Of a stretch of 64,000 nucleotides of DNA, positions 45,909 through 56,455 are shown one piece after another (position 1 is the first letter of the stretch; every line of letters starts with the position of its first letter). Location of the stretch: assembly GCA_947179485.1 (NCBI GenBank), contig OX359246.1, forward strand, positions 57,639,632 to 57,703,631. The letters run 5' to 3'. This stretch comes from Allacma fusca. Taxonomy: Eukaryota > Arthropoda > Collembola > Symphypleona > Sminthuridae. Under the pieces are notes generated by a model that saw only the letters and a program-made list of their open reading frames with translations, searched no databases and was not told the DNA's origin. The translations under genes were made by a program, and so were the position numbers.

Positions 45909-47164
45909 GGCTGAGTTTTACTTCCCCGGTCACAAAAATACCTCCCACCAACCTTCCACCAACATACCACTAAACCTTGGTCCGCTGGTGGTAGGTTATG
46001 GCATACCTGGGCGCACTCGCACTCATTGAGTGCATGCCTCGCACTCAGCCTCGCACTCAACGCACTCAAATTGAGTGCGAGTGCGAGTTCCGATTTGAAA
46101 TTTCTGCGCTCACAGTAATGAGGTAGAGTGATCGTTCAAATTATGTGCACTCAAGAGGCAGAGGCTGAGTGCAGTGTTTTGCACTCACAACTAGGGTATA
46201 CGAAATAGAAAATACACTAGAAAGTATAGTACTTACAAAATGTCAAATGCAAAATACCTTAAAAAAATTTCCGACTTGAAAAACACAAAATACGGAATGC
46301 ATTTCAAGTACTATTTCAAATACAACATCTCAAAATTATTCCACATCCCTGAACTTTAGTTAATTTTTTCAGAGGAATCAGCGTCCCGACTTCTAAATTG
46401 TAATTTGAGGAAAAAATTGAGCCCCATCAAATACAGCTGCTTTGACTAATTTGTCAAGGAATCATTTGAGAAATATTAAAAAATTTCCACAAAATGAAGT
46501 ATAAATACATATTTAGTATTATCTTGTATTAGCTAAAACGGGGGAACATGATGAAACACCAAGTTCATTGAGAGGGGTGAGATCTATCACAAGTAACCAC
46601 AAAAATAATTGTGAGACGTTGTTTTCGAAAAAAACGTTGTTGGTAAAGGAGATCCGGGTATTCAATCCAGCCATTAATTATAACACCCACTCGATGGTGC
46701 GAGAGGGCTATGAGGGCACTCCAGCTATGAGTGCGAGTGCAAAAATTTTGCGAGAGTACTTTGAGGCAGGAGTTTGAGTGCAGCGGGGCATAACTCATGA
46801 GTGCGAGCGCGAGGGGAGTTTAAAGATCCACCATTGTAATTGAGTGCGAGGTGAGTGCGAGTGCAAACGAAACGCCCAGGTATGGGTTATGGTGGTAAGG
46901 AATTAGTAGGGCAAGGCGGGTATGGTGGTAGGGTCAGTAGGCAGGGTATGTTGGCGGGGTAAGTTGGTAGGGTATGTTGGTAGGGCACGTTGGTAGGGTA
47001 GGGTGGTAGGCTATGGTAGAAGATTTTGGTGATGAGATATGGTGGCAGGTTATGTTTGTAGATTGATGGTAGGTTGGTGGAAATAACATGTATTATAGTG
47101 TTTTTTTATGAGGTGGTAGGTTAGTGGGAGGTATTTTTGTGGCCGGGAAAGTAAAACTCAGCCC
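45909..47164. mobile_element. DNA element with 45-bp inverted ends and GGTAGG-rich core, split by hAT-5
   Basis: The left end GGCTGAGTTTTACTTCCCCG and the complement of the right end (GGGCTGAGTTTTACTTTCCC) match for about 45 bp, including CACAAAAATACCTCCCAC. ACAAGTTA flanks both sides (45901-45908 and 47165-47172), giving an 8-bp duplication. The core is low-complexity GGTGGTAGGTTATG. There is no transposase. The element abuts the broken UGT sequence at its right side. Minus the nested hAT it is only about 365 bp. Confidence 0.8.
46002..46884. mobile_element. Non-autonomous hAT element hAT-5 (883 bp, TSD GGTTATGG)
   Basis: Ends CATACCTGGGCG and CGCCCAGGTATG are inverted. GGTTATGG stands on both sides (45994-46001 and 46885-46892). 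Subterminal regions are packed with GAGTGCGAGTGC and its complement. No coding frame. A related CACTCGCACTC-rich stretch lies at the window end (63800-64000). Confidence 0.92.
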
Positions 47165-47735
47165 ACAAGTTATCACAATAAGTAACAATCGATGCTGGAA
47201 ATTGCGTGTATTTCGGAGGGATTCGATGAAAAAATGCGGGAAAATTTCTCCCCCGGATTTCCATCACAAAACATGATCCACACATTGGTTGAGCATAAAC
47301 AACGGGCAGTACCACAAGTGGATCGGCATGGAATATTGCTTAGTGAACTCATTAGTCGAATGAATCCCTTAATTTTGGGAGGAGCTGAAGTAGAAATCGA
47401 TTCAAAATATTTATTTTTAACGCAACCATATCCCAATCAATTGCAATATTAAAAATTTTGCTAAACGTGGGAGTTGTCATTACTTAAAAATGATAATTCA
47501 ACATTACCTATAGCAAATCTTGCTGAGGAAACCATTTTCCAGTGAGGATGTTTTTAGGCAAATTTGGTGGAGGGTCCGAATCCCATCGCCATATAAATCT
47601 CGTCTTCATGTCTTTAATTGCATTGAAGAACAATTGAAGCAGGGACTCCGGCACCATGGACATCTTCACCGTGGGACCGAAACTTACAAAAATGAATTCA
47701 GCATCCCCAGCGACGTCTTCCATTTCCGTTAAGAA
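47165..47735 (-). pseudogene. UDP-glycosyltransferase remnant (broken, C-terminal half)
   Basis: Minus-strand exon at about 47508-47735 encodes the start of the UGT sugar-nucleotide domain: FVSFGPTVKMSMVPESLL, FIWRWDSD, LPKNI and WFPQQDLL. An in-frame TAG stands just before its GTAATG donor. The next exon (about 47455 down to 47165) should carry the UGT signature. It shows PKIKGF in one frame, then PLVVLPVVYAQPM and FVMEIRG in another, so there is at least one frameshift, and the HGG centre is unrecognisable. The 3' side ends where the DNA element at 45909-47164 is inserted. No N-terminal exons were found upstream. UGTs add sugars to xenobiotics in the ER; this copy is dead. Confidence 0.75.
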
Positions 47736-48485
47736 ACCTGAAATTTTCAGTTTTCCTTTTCAAATGCTTTCCGCATTTTTACCCAAAATATGCTTACAGC
47801 TATGTCTCGACTCTTTTAGGTAGCAGATTCTGTTGGCCAATGGAACTATAACCTAGGTCTCTAGATCTGCGGACAATACCAATAAAAACAAAGACTTAGG
47901 TTGGAGAATCATCCATATAAACGCAAGCTATTATTAAGACAAGGGGATTTTCTGATCTTTCCCATTTCTTCATAGTCTGTCGTTCATGATAGCGTGTGTA
48001 GAAATTTCATAAAGGAATCATTTAGGTCCAATAACAGCTTCCTAATCATTTAATTTGTGGTCTCAGGAAACTTGAGGTCATGTTTTTTCTAGACTTTTAA
48101 GAGTACACTTGGCTCCCACTAGCGCTAATTTTGACATGAGGAAATAGTATTTGAGTATGTTTTTTTTTTCAAAAGAGCCACCCCTGAAGGCAACTATTTT
48201 ATAAAACACATTAACAGGGCCTATCAGATGCACAATTGGAATAAAAAAATGTCTACAGAAGTTTTTTCCCTTAAATCCGAATAGGGAGGTCAAAAAACCG
48301 AAAAAACCCGAAAACCACTATAATTTTTTGTAGACACACCAATTTGAATATTAACATTTGGGCTATGTCAAACAAATTGTATAACTAGCTGCTACGCTCA
48401 TGATTTTTTTTGGTATCGTGAAATAAAAATTTCGGATTTAAAAAAAAAAATGACATGCACATTTTTGTAATTTCGTAATTTTTTT
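47736..48485. other. No gene; fragment of the 21000-21350 repeat at 48061-48135
   Basis: The block TCTCAGGAAACTTGAGGTCA ... GGCTCCCACTAGCGC corresponds to 21000-21065. The remaining sequence is AT-rich without recognisable coding content. Confidence 0.5.
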
Positions 48486-48600
48486 TGACTGCCGGCAGAC
48501 GCAAATACGCACTTTTTAAAAACAAACTCAAAGAAAGCACAAAGATTACATTGTAAATTTTTTAAAAAGCGCGTATTTGCATCTGCCGTCAGTCAAATCG
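48486..48600. repeat. Palindromic foldback repeat with 36-bp arms
   Basis: Left arm GACTGCCGGCAGACGCAAAT, continuing ACGCACTTTTTAAAAA, pairs with the right arm ending TTTGCATCTGCCGTCAGTC. The loop is about 40 bp. A diverged half (GACTGCCGGCACACGCAAGT ... TTTTTTAAAAGT) is at 42200-42240. Probably a small MITE; its target duplication is unclear in the T-rich flank. Confidence 0.75.
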
Positions 48601-49599
48601 TGGAAAATCCGAAACGGGTAATATCCTTTATACAATAATTTGGCCATGTCATAAACTTTTTGAATTTCGCGCTCAGCTGGCCGAAGCTCAGCGAGCAGAA
48701 ATAAATACGAAAGCATATTTCAGAAAAGAAGAACATTATGTAAATAAATTCGATTTGAAGAAAATTATTTCACCAATATAATTTTATTAATAGTTGATCA
48801 AGCCACAAGATTGTGTCTTGTCAGTGTTATCATTTGGAAATGGGGTTATCCACCAACGCAGGCGGTAGCTTGATCTGGTATTTGTTAACATAATTTTACG
48901 ACGGTGAAAATAAAAATTTCGGTCTCCCTCTTAATGGGTAAAAGCACCTATTGGTTTGCGATTGAGATTACCAATTACCTTAAGGGCTAACTATCCGGCT
49001 TATTTGCGGCATATAATATGAATGTATTTACAACTTGTGTGTATGTATGTATTTTCAATTGGTGAAGCAGATGGCTGTTTGTGCATCTCATTATCCGCAT
49101 CATTTTGTCTACAATATTTTAATACTAGCCGATTAAACCATTAGCCCTTTCTATGTTTATATAAGCCTACTAGCATTTGCACAATCAGCTATTCTTCATC
49201 ATGCAGCTGAACCAACAAACTATGAAGCCTTTCTTCAAGCCAGCAATAGCTGGCTGTGCAGCGCTAGGCGAAATGATGGGCAAAGTTGACGGAACGTACA
49301 CAAGCAATTGTGTATTTAAGTAATATTTGTAACGTGTAACGTTACATTTTTAATAAAAATAAAATGGATTCAAAAGCATGAGGAATACCTAACGAGAGTT
49401 AAATTTGAAAAAATTCCCAAGCAAGAATTTTATTATTACTAGCGGTAAAGCTACTAGCTTGCGTGGTACCCTTTTTAAGAGAAACACTGCATACCACCGA
49501 CGCAGGCGGTGGCTATACCGCTAGTATATACATATATATGTCAGGCGTTGTGCACAGTTTACGTTGTGATGTATGACGCATGAATTTGTATGCGTATAC
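48601..49599. other. No gene; small element with ACTAGCGGTA / TACCGCTAGT ends at 49439-49528
   Basis: The segment 49439-49528 starts ACTAGCGGTAAAGC and ends GGCTATACCGCTAGT and contains an intact CCACCGACGCAGGCGGTGG palindrome. This is an unoccupied form of the site into which hAT-1 jumped at 22347-22354. Other sequence is AT-rich. Confidence 0.45.
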
Positions 49600-49895
49600 A
49601 TACAGCCAGCATGCAACGTTTGCTTGCTCGCTGTAGTGTAGAGGAGAGGAGGTTCCTGCGAACGTAACACACGGGCAGCGCCTTCGAAGTAAACAGAAAT
49701 CCCTGTCTCGCTCCATGCCTTGGGACCGTTCCGCAGCTCTACTAGGCCCAATTTTTTTAAAAATAATTTGGGATACGTTGACTGTAGATCAATAATATTT
49801 GGTCTCAATATTAACCACACTATTTAAGATGTTTGTATGTACATTATATGTGCATAGCCCAAAAAAATGTTTCACTATGGGAATGGCTCTTTTGA
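49600..49895 (-). repeat. Inverted copy of the 40860-41155 repeat
   Basis: See 40860-41155. Here it lies on the opposite strand, just left of hAT-7. About 8.7 kb separates the two. Confidence 0.7.
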
Positions 49896-49950
49896 AAAAA
49901 AAAACAGACTCATTCGGCTAAAATTATTCCCATTGAAATTGTATTCAAAT

Positions 49951-51432
49951 CAAAGATGCTAAACTGATTTTGCCTATCCTACATTCTACCTATACATTCA
50001 GTTTAGGAGGGGCCTCCCTTCTCGCCTATTTGTGCAATTGCTGGGCCTATATCCTTGCCTACAAGTAGGCATTTGCGGCTGCCTACATTTCTGCCTATAT
50101 AGGATAACAGAAAGTGTTAGCCCCTTCCTACATGCGACACTATACTGTAGAATTAAATTATATTTTGATTAAAATTCATAATTACATTTTGCTGTCTTTA
50201 TTTTAGCAAATTTATTATGGAAATATAGCATTAGTTTAGAAAACAATTAGGCTATCCCTCATATGCAACAATTATTCAGCAAACACACAATTGTTTGTCA
50301 CTTTCTTATGTATCATATTTTTAAACAAACTGATTGTGAGTACTTCTTCAAAATTAATGATACTCATGCATTATGTGAAAACTCGTATTGATTGGTCGTA
50401 TTGCACGTTACAGTAAGTATATAAGCATCGAGCAATCACATACAATATATGTACATGTACTTAGTTATGTATGGATGTTATTTTGAATGGGAAATCTCAG
50501 ATGTCCCTACAGTAGCCCAAAGCTGGGCAAAACGTTTGCGTATCCTAAACCCTACATACATTTTATAGTTTACGAAGAGCATACATTTTGCATACATAAA
50601 TTTGTCCCGAAATGTAATCATACATATATTCATCATATAAATAAATTTATGCATAATTATATGTACACGTGCCTATAAAAGTGAACGTTCTGAACCTTTA
50701 TAAAAACTAATGAAGCATGGCTTCGCGCGTGTATATTGTTAATTAGTTAAGTTTAAAATTATTAATTTCTAGTTTCGTAGGTTTCACTCACAACGTATAG
50801 AAATCGTTTGCATTGCAGCAGGAAATAATAAATGCGAATACACCAATAAACACAGACCGTGCCAAGAAAATACAGATGGAGCTCGCTGAACATACACGGT
50901 GCATACATAATACAAACCTAAATCTCCCCGGCCTTTTAAACATACATACTCGTAAATACAGTATTCATACCATACATATATCATACATTTTTTTAGTGGA
51001 AACACGCAGCCTACATAAAATACATACAAATATTCGGAAAATGTGCGAACATACATAAAAAACTGCATATATTCATGCATAAATGTAGGATATGTGCCCA
51101 GCTTTGCAGTAGCCTGATATTCCAACCTCCAACGTAGCCCACATTCAAAAATCGTTTTGGTTAGCATTGAGATAAGACTTATTCTAAAAAGTGAAAATAG
51201 TTATGTATATATGTACATCCTATATATTTGCCTTCATACAAGCGTGTTCTCGTGGTGCCTACATATATGCCTATATGACGGCGTGTATGCAGGCGTGCAT
51301 TCCTATTTTATAGGCACTTTTTCTGCAAAAACCAGTGCACCCTATTTTGCCTATAATTTTTTCTGCAAATAGCTCGCACCCTATAAATAGGCCTACATGT
51401 AGGCCTACATGTACGATAGGCTAGCACCTTTG
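49951..51432. mobile_element. Non-autonomous hAT element hAT-7 (1482 bp, TSD ATTCAAAT)
   Basis: Left end CAAAGATGCTA and right end TAGCACCTTTG are inverted. ATTCAAAT flanks both sides (49943-49950 and 51433-51440). Subterminal sequence is rich in TAGGCCTACAT/GCCTACA words. The middle has TACATAC stretches and no transposase frame. It is inserted in the 21000-21350 repeat family, whose uninterrupted form reads AAATTGTATTCAAAGTATCG at about 21108. Confidence 0.92.
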
Positions 51433-51440
51433 ATTCAAAT

Positions 51441-51680
51441 GATTACTTCTCTGCAAAAATTCGGACGTTGCCTCACTCTTTGTTCCACTTTGTCCAGAAT
51501 TTGTAACGCGAATTTTTATACCGTTTTTGAAAGATCCGGATAAACATTAGACAAATCATGTGGAAATTGTACATTTTTACTGTTACCCCCGGTCATGGGC
51601 ACGGAAGGGTATTTTTTCTTTGCACCCATTACTTAACATATTTATGATATTTTGGATTTCTATTATTATCGAGGATCAGT
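51441..51680. repeat. Dispersed repeat, continuation right of hAT-7
   Basis: CCTCACTCTTTGTTCCACTT ... GTCATGGGCACGGAAGGGTA matches 21150-21295. Together with about 49920-49950 it is one copy split by hAT-7. Confidence 0.75.
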
Positions 51681-51812
51681 GCTGGACACCTCGCCTATAT
51701 ATAGGGCCTATAAATATTCAATGGTCTAGGCGGACTGGAAAATGCTGAAAGAATGTAGGCGTGGTAGGGAAAAAATGGTAGACATTGTATAAATATTAGG
51801 CTGGGGGATAGG

Positions 51813-52498
51813 TAGTGGTCGGATCGATTCAATTTGATTCGAACTTTTCAATTTGATTCAATTTGAAACTTGAATTGAATCGAAAAACCGATTTTTGATT
51901 CAATTTGCCCCAAAGCAATTCAATTCGATTCAATTCACTCAGTGAATCGAATTGAATCGTAAATCGAAAAAATTCAAGTGGGGAAATGCAAAATGTTCCT
52001 TATGTTACTGGAGTGTCGTAGACATATTACTAGTAACAGCCCTGTGCTTCACAGGGACAATTACATACTTGGAGAGATTGTAGTGTAAGTGTGGGGTAGA
52101 GGGTAAATGTCTTGGGAATCAAGCCCAGTGGTGGAGACCTAAATCTTGCGCGCTTATTTTAACAGTAGCGCTCGAAATTTTAATAGCCGCAAACTCCATG
52201 CCTAGGCCATTAATTTATAAGGATAAAGGGTATAGTAATAAAGCTATGCTAAAATAACAAACGTTGTGGTATACGTAGTATTTGGACTTTGAACATGCGG
52301 AAAAAAGTACCCGTGCGCAGCCGAAGCGGTTTTGATGAATTGTTTGAATTGCAAATCACATGATATGATTCGATTCAGTTCAGTACCCAAATCGAATCAT
52401 TCGATTTGACTTTGTTGCAAATCGAATCGAAATACTACTGAATCGAATTGAATCGAATCGAAAATTTCCAATTCTGAATTGAATTGGTCCGACCACTA
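51813..52498. mobile_element. Non-autonomous hAT element hAT-6 (686 bp, TSD GGGATAGG)
   Basis: Ends TAGTGGTCGGATC and the near-inverse GGTCCGACCACTA. GGGATAGG flanks both sides (51805-51812 and 52499-52506). Subterminal parts consist of GAATCGAATTGAATCG words. The centre (52028-52225) is a foreign repeat also found inverted at 54311-54506. Confidence 0.93.
52028..52225 (+). repeat. Dispersed repeat of about 198 bp (copy inside hAT-6)
   Basis: Begins CAGCCCTGTGCTTCACAGG and ends CCATTAATTTATAAGGAT. The inverse copy at 54311-54506 lies in the first intron of the TMEM53-like gene. Small size and clean ends suggest a SINE or MITE, but no tRNA-like promoter boxes were recognised. Confidence 0.65.
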
Positions 52499-52506
52499 GG
52501 GATAGG

Positions 52507-53455
52507 GGAGTAAGCATAAAACCAATTCTATAGGCAAGGAAAAGGAACGGTGCCAAGCGTTGTCGATCATGTCAGAATGTGATGCTGAAGGGTACCTATC
52601 GGTGATTTTTCAAAGGAATGAGTACGAGCAAATTTATGAATCAATGCGTGTGCTGAATGAACGTAGGATTGGACCGTATCAAACGTTTTATTGGAATCTG
52701 GTTTTGGGGTTTTTGGTAAACACAGAATCACAAAACCAGAATCATTTATAACAAAACTTCCTGCAATATTGAAGAGTTGCTTACGATATTTCACTGGGCG
52801 ATTTTATTTTTTATTTGAATTTTTAGTCACTTTCTTACCTTCCATTATCACGAAGTGGAATTTATTCAACGCGGAAAACGCACCTTCGAACGCTTCATCA
52901 GCAACGTATGTACATTCAAAACGCGACTATTTCAGTATACATTTACTTGAACGCAAGTTCATATCGCGCGATGCGCGACGCAGTGGAAACACATGTAGAA
53001 TGACATCGTGTTCTGACTGTGAACAAAGGATTTAACATAGCTTGTTGAAGTTTTTATTTACATACTTCCTGCTTTCTAATTAACCCACGTCAAAATATCC
53101 TTAAGATTGGTGAATAATATTGCCGAAGATATAACAGACATGTTTGCAATATATCTGCTCAAAGTTCAATAATGTTCTCAATGTTCAGAAGATGGAAGGC
53201 CAAAGAATTGTTACCACTTTATTTACTTCCTGTTATACCAAAAGGAATTTTAAAGACAGGCTTCCAAACAATTTCTATACTCTTAAGTGTCGGGATTAGG
53301 ATTTTGGCACAAACTAATTCAAGCAAATACCCAGCTTAAAAGTTACACATTTCGCAGAAAAGGTTTTCAACTAAGAACCCAATTTCTTTATTTATATCCG
53401 CGACAGTCACCATCATCACTTTCATTTTAGTATGTACGTTACGTTATTATTGATT
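52507..53455. other. No gene recognised; 3' flank of the TMEM53-like gene
   Basis: Short frames such as one at 52560-52751 have no recognisable motif. AT-rich sequence after about 53040 may include the 3' untranslated region of the minus-strand gene. Confidence 0.35.
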
Positions 53456-55033
53456 TTACAAACTAGATTTCGGTAGGCGAAATTTATTCGGAAATGGGAC
53501 AAAGTTAAGATTCGCTAGAAAATCCTGGACCAAAGTTTCATACTCATCTTTGTGATATAGAAGGTGGCTAACATGAGGCGAGCTGTCCCAAATTTGTAAA
53601 TCCACCTGTAGTGTAAAAGGACAAAAGATATTAACTCGTGCATTCGAAGACAAGACTCGTCTAATTTTTTTACCCGCAATCCATTCTCACGCCAACGTTG
53701 GACACCATCCGTAACGCTTTTTGAAGAGCAAACACGATCATTCTTGGATGTAAAGACAAGGATTGGCGTATCCACCACATTATTTTCGCTCATTAAGCTC
53801 ATACTTTTATAGAATGGACGTCCCGACCAATTATAAAATATCGCCCCATGCAATCTAAATTTTAAAATTGTGCAATAAAAAATAACAACTCCAAAGTTTT
53901 TCTTGCTACAGCAAGTTTCGGAATTATACCATTTTTCCCTTGCCTTAAGTAATTCTCAAAAATCAACTGCAATGGTCGGCTAGGGAGGAAGGTTCTAGGG
54001 AATCCTTTCATAAGTGCTTTGTCATTTATCGCCACACTGTCCCAAATCTGGCCGACAATCCGCTCCCGGACCGTTGAAAACTCAGCCTGTGTCATCCAAT
54101 CTAACATGTTCCCCCAAACTAAAGATCCTGCGGAAAAGCCATGGATAATAACTCTTGAATAAGATTGGTTTTCTTGCAAAAACTCTAAAATGTATTTTGC
54201 GATCACCTAGAATAATTGTCAAAGACATTTGTGTAACAATTAATCCCACACATAAAAGCAAGTTAACCATTTAGAAGGCATCTTAGAGGGTCTAAAAGCA
54301 CACACGAAATCCTTATAAATTAACGGCCTAGGCATGGAGTTTGTAGCTATTAAAATTTCGCACTCTACTCTTAAGATCAGCGCGCAAGATTTAGGCATAC
54401 AGTAAGTCTCCACGACTGGGCTTGATTTGTAAGTGGTTAAGCCTCTACACTCACACTACCACCTTTCCAAGTAATTGTTCCTGTGAAGCACAGGGCTGCT
54501 ACTAGTTTACAGTATAACATTCTATCCACATCAGAAAATATGATGCTTTGTGTTAACAAGCATTGCTAAACTAAAAATTGGGGAAAATAACATATTATTT
54601 ATTCATATGTGAACCTTGGAATACTCTCCCAACCTTCGTGTCTGAAGTGAAAACAAAAATTAAAATGGACTCGTATTGACATAGTGAATAAATTTTAATA
54701 ATAATAAAGGCATTGTGTACGAAAACTGACCTTTGCTCCAAGTCCTGCCCATAACGCATTATACCAAGTCAAGTAGACAACAAGAGAGTCACATCTCTGA
54801 TTCAAATAGTACTGAGTGTACTTATCAACACTTTTTGGATTTGCTTCCAACCACGACAATATGATAACCACTCGGTTAGTTATAACTCCTTCATGATTCT
54901 TCCTCAAGATCAGATGTTTAGGAAGTTGAGAACATCTCCTAATGTTCTTGGAAGGGAATAAAATCCCTTTTTGGTCCCAACTTAGGAAGAAGTTCTGCGA
55001 ATGAGTTCGAATATGTAATTTTGTTAGTAACAT
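53456..55033 (-). CDS. TMEM53/DUF829-like alpha/beta-hydrolase
   Basis: Four exons: 54731-55033, 53890-54206, 53674-53854 and 53456-53605. Total 951 nt, 316 residues, within the range I recall for this family. The N-terminal domain has the family opening RVVIILSWLEANPKSVDKY. Exon 2 carries the nucleophile elbow GFSAG. Exon 3 has DTPILVFTSKNDRVCS, with the acidic residue Asp in NDR. Exon 4 has the catalytic His region SPHVSHL. Together these form a Ser-Asp-His triad. TMEM53-type proteins are poorly understood, with some located at the nuclear envelope; the substrate is unknown. The ATG at 55031-55033 is the first in the exon, and a further 5' exon cannot be excluded. Intron 1 contains an inverted dispersed repeat (54311-54506). 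The donor after exon 2 (GTTGTT) is weak. Confidence 0.85.
54311..54506 (-). repeat. Dispersed repeat inside intron of the TMEM53-like gene
   Basis: Inverse copy of 52028-52225: ends CCTGTGAAGCACAGGGCTG, starts CCTTATAAATTAACGG. Similarity is clear but imperfect. Confidence 0.65.
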
Positions 55034-55869
55034 ATTTTATTTCCACAATTTACCAGAACACCATGTGCACAGTACCTTAAACAAATACAGTACGAGCGAA
55101 AATAGTGATTATTACATTTATTACCCATTTTACTACAGGTCTTCGAAATATTTTGAATGTATTCATATTCTGTTAAAATTATTTGAAAGCTTTATATATT
55201 TGGATGATTCCGGATCCTGATTTATAATTGAATGTTTCGAAACAAATTTTGCTTTGCCACATAACTTGTGAATGTGAGTGTGTTCGGGATAGAAAGTGCT
55301 TTCAGGGATAGTAATTTCCAAGTAGCTCAGTTGTATTACATGCAAAAGGTGCGGTTAATGGTAATGCAGGTGTAAATACATTTGTAAATAATATTTTCAT
55401 ACAGAGGTTGTTGTGAATCATTAGCAGGCCTTGAATAATTCTTGTTTTCTACATCCGTGAGAGTCCAATTACAATTAATAAATAATTATTAATAAAGCTG
55501 CGCAAAACACTCCCATACCTTAAATCCTGCATAATTTTAGATGATTACGTAGAGCCTACGTATGTAACCTATGTACATAAATCACTCCCGAGATTTTTCT
55601 GTACCGAGACAAATATTTTCAGATTATAAAATAGCTGTTTCATTGACTTTGGGAAAAACCAAGGTTGCAGCTTTCGTTCAAAATGTTCTAGCTGCATTTA
55701 AATTCGAAGCTTTGATAAATTAAATTATAGCATAATCATGTTAATTTTCTATAGAATCAAACAAGAAATAGAATTCATCGCTACTCGATAGTTTTAGGCT
55801 TCGCGTAAAGTGGCGTCAGCTACAGCCGTCAAAGTAGGATAAATTTTGAGTTTTTTTCCCCGAAATTTC
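55034..55869. other. No gene recognised; upstream of the TMEM53-like gene
   Basis: AT-rich sequence that should include the promoter of the minus-strand hydrolase gene. No element could be assigned. Confidence 0.35.
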
Positions 55870-56345
55870 AGAATTTTTTGCGAAAAAGCTATCAGGCCGA
55901 TTTCAAACTGCATAGACAGTAACCTTTACTTTTTACATAACCAATGTTCACAAAACGTTTCATTGAAATCGAATCGGTAGTTTTAGCGATGACAGTCATT
56001 TGACATAAAGTCCAAATTTTTAAGAATTTTTTTCGATAAAACTATCTGGCCGATTTCAACCACATATACAGTAGCCATTACTATTTACATTAGCAATATT
56101 CACAAAAAGTGTCATTGAAATCAATTTAGTAGTTTTAGAGATAACAGTCATTTCAGATAAAGTCCATTTCAAGAATTTTTTTCTAAACAACTATCCGGCC
56201 GATTTCAACCAAATACGAACTTAGCCTGCTTACTTTTGATACAAGTAATGTCCATAACAAATTTCATTGAAATCGGTTCTGTAGGTTTTGCGTAATCGTG
56301 CTGAGAGACACACGGACGTACGGACCAGGCTTTTTTACTAGGGGG
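55870..56345 (+). repeat. About 150-bp tandem repeat, three units, with ACACACGGACGTACGGAC tail
   Basis: CTATCxGGCCGATTTCAA starts units at 55889, 56045 and 56191, and CATTGAAATCGxxTxxGTAG recurs in each. The last unit ends with GAGACACACGGACGTACGGA, a word I associate with 3' ends of some arthropod repeats. Probably an internally repeated retroposon tail; family not settled. Confidence 0.7.
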
Positions 56346-56455
56346 CTGACGGCACCCTAAAAAGGTACGCGATGTATCTAGTATCTATAGTTTTCGGATG
56401 TATAGGGAATGGGCAAGAGGCGCCCACATTTCAGGGGGCGCCCACATCATTCATG

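Noticed and set aside
50784-51167. 127-codon minus-strand frame
   Set aside because: Lies within hAT-7 in TACATA-rich sequence; composition-driven, without motifs.
52560-52751. 63-codon frame with acidic N-terminus
   Set aside because: No recognisable domain, no splice support, lies beside a transposon end; left unannotated.
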